Of a stretch of 12,826 nt of DNA, positions 12,175 through 12,826 are shown in pieces (within the stretch, counting starts at the first letter, position 1; each line of letters begins with the position of its first letter). This DNA comes from JAVBRA01 sp031548435. Lineage in GTDB: Bacteria > Bacteroidota > Bacteroidia > Bacteroidales > Rikenellaceae. The stretch covers positions 1-12,826 of the forward strand of contig JAVBRA010000025.1 of assembly GCA_031548435.1 (NCBI GenBank). Reading direction: 5' to 3'. The notes under the pieces were generated by a model. That model saw nothing but the letters and a program-made list of their open reading frames with translations, made no database searches and was not told where the DNA came from. Made by a program: the position numbers and the translations under genes.

Positions 12175-12195
12175 CGGTAAATCAAATTTATTGCT

Positions 12196-12826
12196 ATGGC
12201 CTCATTTTCATTTCGGGTACGGTCGACCAAGAAGGGTGTTCTCGCCAAAGTATTAGTCCGCTTTAATGTGGATAAAGCCACCTCGTTCTATGCCGACAGC
12301 GGGTTGGTGGTACTGACCGATGCCTGGAGCGACAAGACACAAGGCATCAAAAGCCGCTATGCGTTCACCGAGGACTTCACCAATGAGATGGGGCTGAAAC
12401 TGACTACCTGTTTGGCCGACCTGCGTAGCTTCATCCTCAAGGCGATGACCGAGGATGCCGCTAACGATATGACCAAGCCCAAGCTGGAGAAGCTCATCTA
12501 CCGCTTCCACCATCCGAAGTCGACCGTCGAGAAGAAACGGGAAACCCTGCGGGATTATATCGTCCGCTATGCCAGGGAGATCGAGGATGGCACGCGGCTC
12601 AATATCCACAAGTTACGCTACGGTTATTCGACCGTCAAGAATTACAAAGGGTTCATCGTGCAGTTCGACGAGTTTTGTAAGGCTAGGCGCAAGCGGTTCG
12701 ACTTCGAAGACATCGACATCAAGTTCTACGATGATTTCGTGGCGTTCTTTTCGGCCAAAAGTTACGCCATCAACACCATCGGCCGCCATGTCAAGGAGTT
12801 GAAGATCATTATGCGGGCCGCCCGCG
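12196..12826 (+). CDS. Tyrosine recombinase/integrase, N-terminal part (cut by window end)
   Basis: 210 codons are visible with no stop. The N-terminal region (1 to about 110: MASFSFRVRSTKKG, then VRFNVDKATSFYADSGLVV) resembles the arm-binding domain of Bacteroidota mobile-element integrases. Residues about 117-210 form the SAM-like core-binding domain (DYIVRYAREIEDG, STVKNYKGFIVQFDEF, NTIGRHVKELKIIM). The catalytic domain with the Arg-His-Arg-Tyr residues would lie beyond the window, so activity cannot be judged. Start ATG 12196 lies 21 bp after a good -7 box. In such elements this enzyme integrates and excises the element at an att site. The family assignment is from remembered sequence character. 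Confidence 0.85.
   Translation, partial: MASFSFRVRSTKKGVLAKVLVRFNVDKATSFYADSGLVVLTDAWSDKTQGIKSRYAFTEDFTNEMGLKLTTCLADLRSFILKAMTEDAANDMTKPKLEKLIYRFHHPKSTVEKKRETLRDYIVRYAREIEDGTRLNIHKLRYGYSTVKNYKGFIVQFDEFCKARRKRFDFEDIDIKFYDDFVAFFSAKSYAINTIGRHVKELKIIMRAAR

Larger units (their letters stand above)
11907..12826 (+). mobile_element. Probable left end of an integrated mobile element (runs off the window)
   Basis: The start of a tyrosine recombinase gene at 12196, AT-rich DNA upstream of it, short direct repeats and a hairpin suggest one end of an integrative element extending rightward. ACGCCCCT is repeated at 11932-11939 and 11944-11951, and TTAATTAA at 12035-12042 and 12061-12068. The exact att site and boundary cannot be fixed without the other end. 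The boundary could lie as far left as about 11490. Confidence 0.45.

Overview
The window looks like chromosomal DNA of a GC-rich member of the Bacteroidales (Bacteroidota), possibly Rikenellaceae/Alistipes-like. This is inferred from several things. Promoter-like sites match the Bacteroides pattern (TTTG or TTG, about 19-20 bp, then TAnnTTTG). There are no strong Shine-Dalgarno sequences. The tRNA lacks an encoded CCA. Gene types are typical of gut Bacteroidales: secreted GH95, a BNR_4-GH105 protein, a ROK kinase, and an integrase of the Bacteroides mobile-element type. The genus is a guess.

Layout. (1) Positions 1-386 hold no convincing gene. They contain a GC-rich hairpin and repeat-like sequence. 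(2) Positions 387-3058 hold a tightly packed minus-strand operon: short-chain polyprenyl diphosphate synthase, then a U32-family protein (4-bp overlap), then a dCMP deaminase-like protein (6-bp gap). (3) The 332-bp divergent spacer 3059-3390 is unusual. It carries a 15-bp perfect inverted repeat that encloses three smaller hairpins, plus an operator-like dyad and a good promoter for the plus-strand genes. (4) Positions 3391-7712 (plus) hold a ROK sugar kinase, then a zinc-ribbon methyltransferase overlapping by 4 bp a secreted GH95 alpha-L-fucosidase-type enzyme. (5) Positions 7713-8247 hold hairpins, a hydrophobic small reading frame without a usual start codon, and an initiator tRNA-Met (minus) with its promoter and terminator. 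(6) ssb is at 8248-8739 (minus). (7) Positions 9056-11422 (plus) encode a secreted protein that joins a BNR_4 beta-propeller (PL24/PL25-like histidines) to a GH105 unsaturated-uronyl hydrolase domain. (8) Positions 11423-12195 are AT-richer and hold gene remnants, hairpins and short repeats. They lead into the start of a tyrosine recombinase gene (12196 onward) cut by the window end. This is probably the left end of an integrated mobile element.

How it fits together. Housekeeping functions (isoprenoid chain, U32 protein, pyrimidine deaminase, initiator tRNA, SSB) are interleaved with glycan catabolism: secreted fucosidase, secreted putative lyase/uronyl hydrolase, and a cytoplasmic sugar kinase. 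No SusC/SusD pair is present, so the CAZymes are not in a complete polysaccharide utilisation locus within the window. The observations most worth a second look are the structured divergent spacer, the propeller-GH105 fusion, the small hydrophobic frame next to the tRNA, and the repeats over the integrase promoter. I see no defence system, CRISPR array or clearly novel multi-gene system here.
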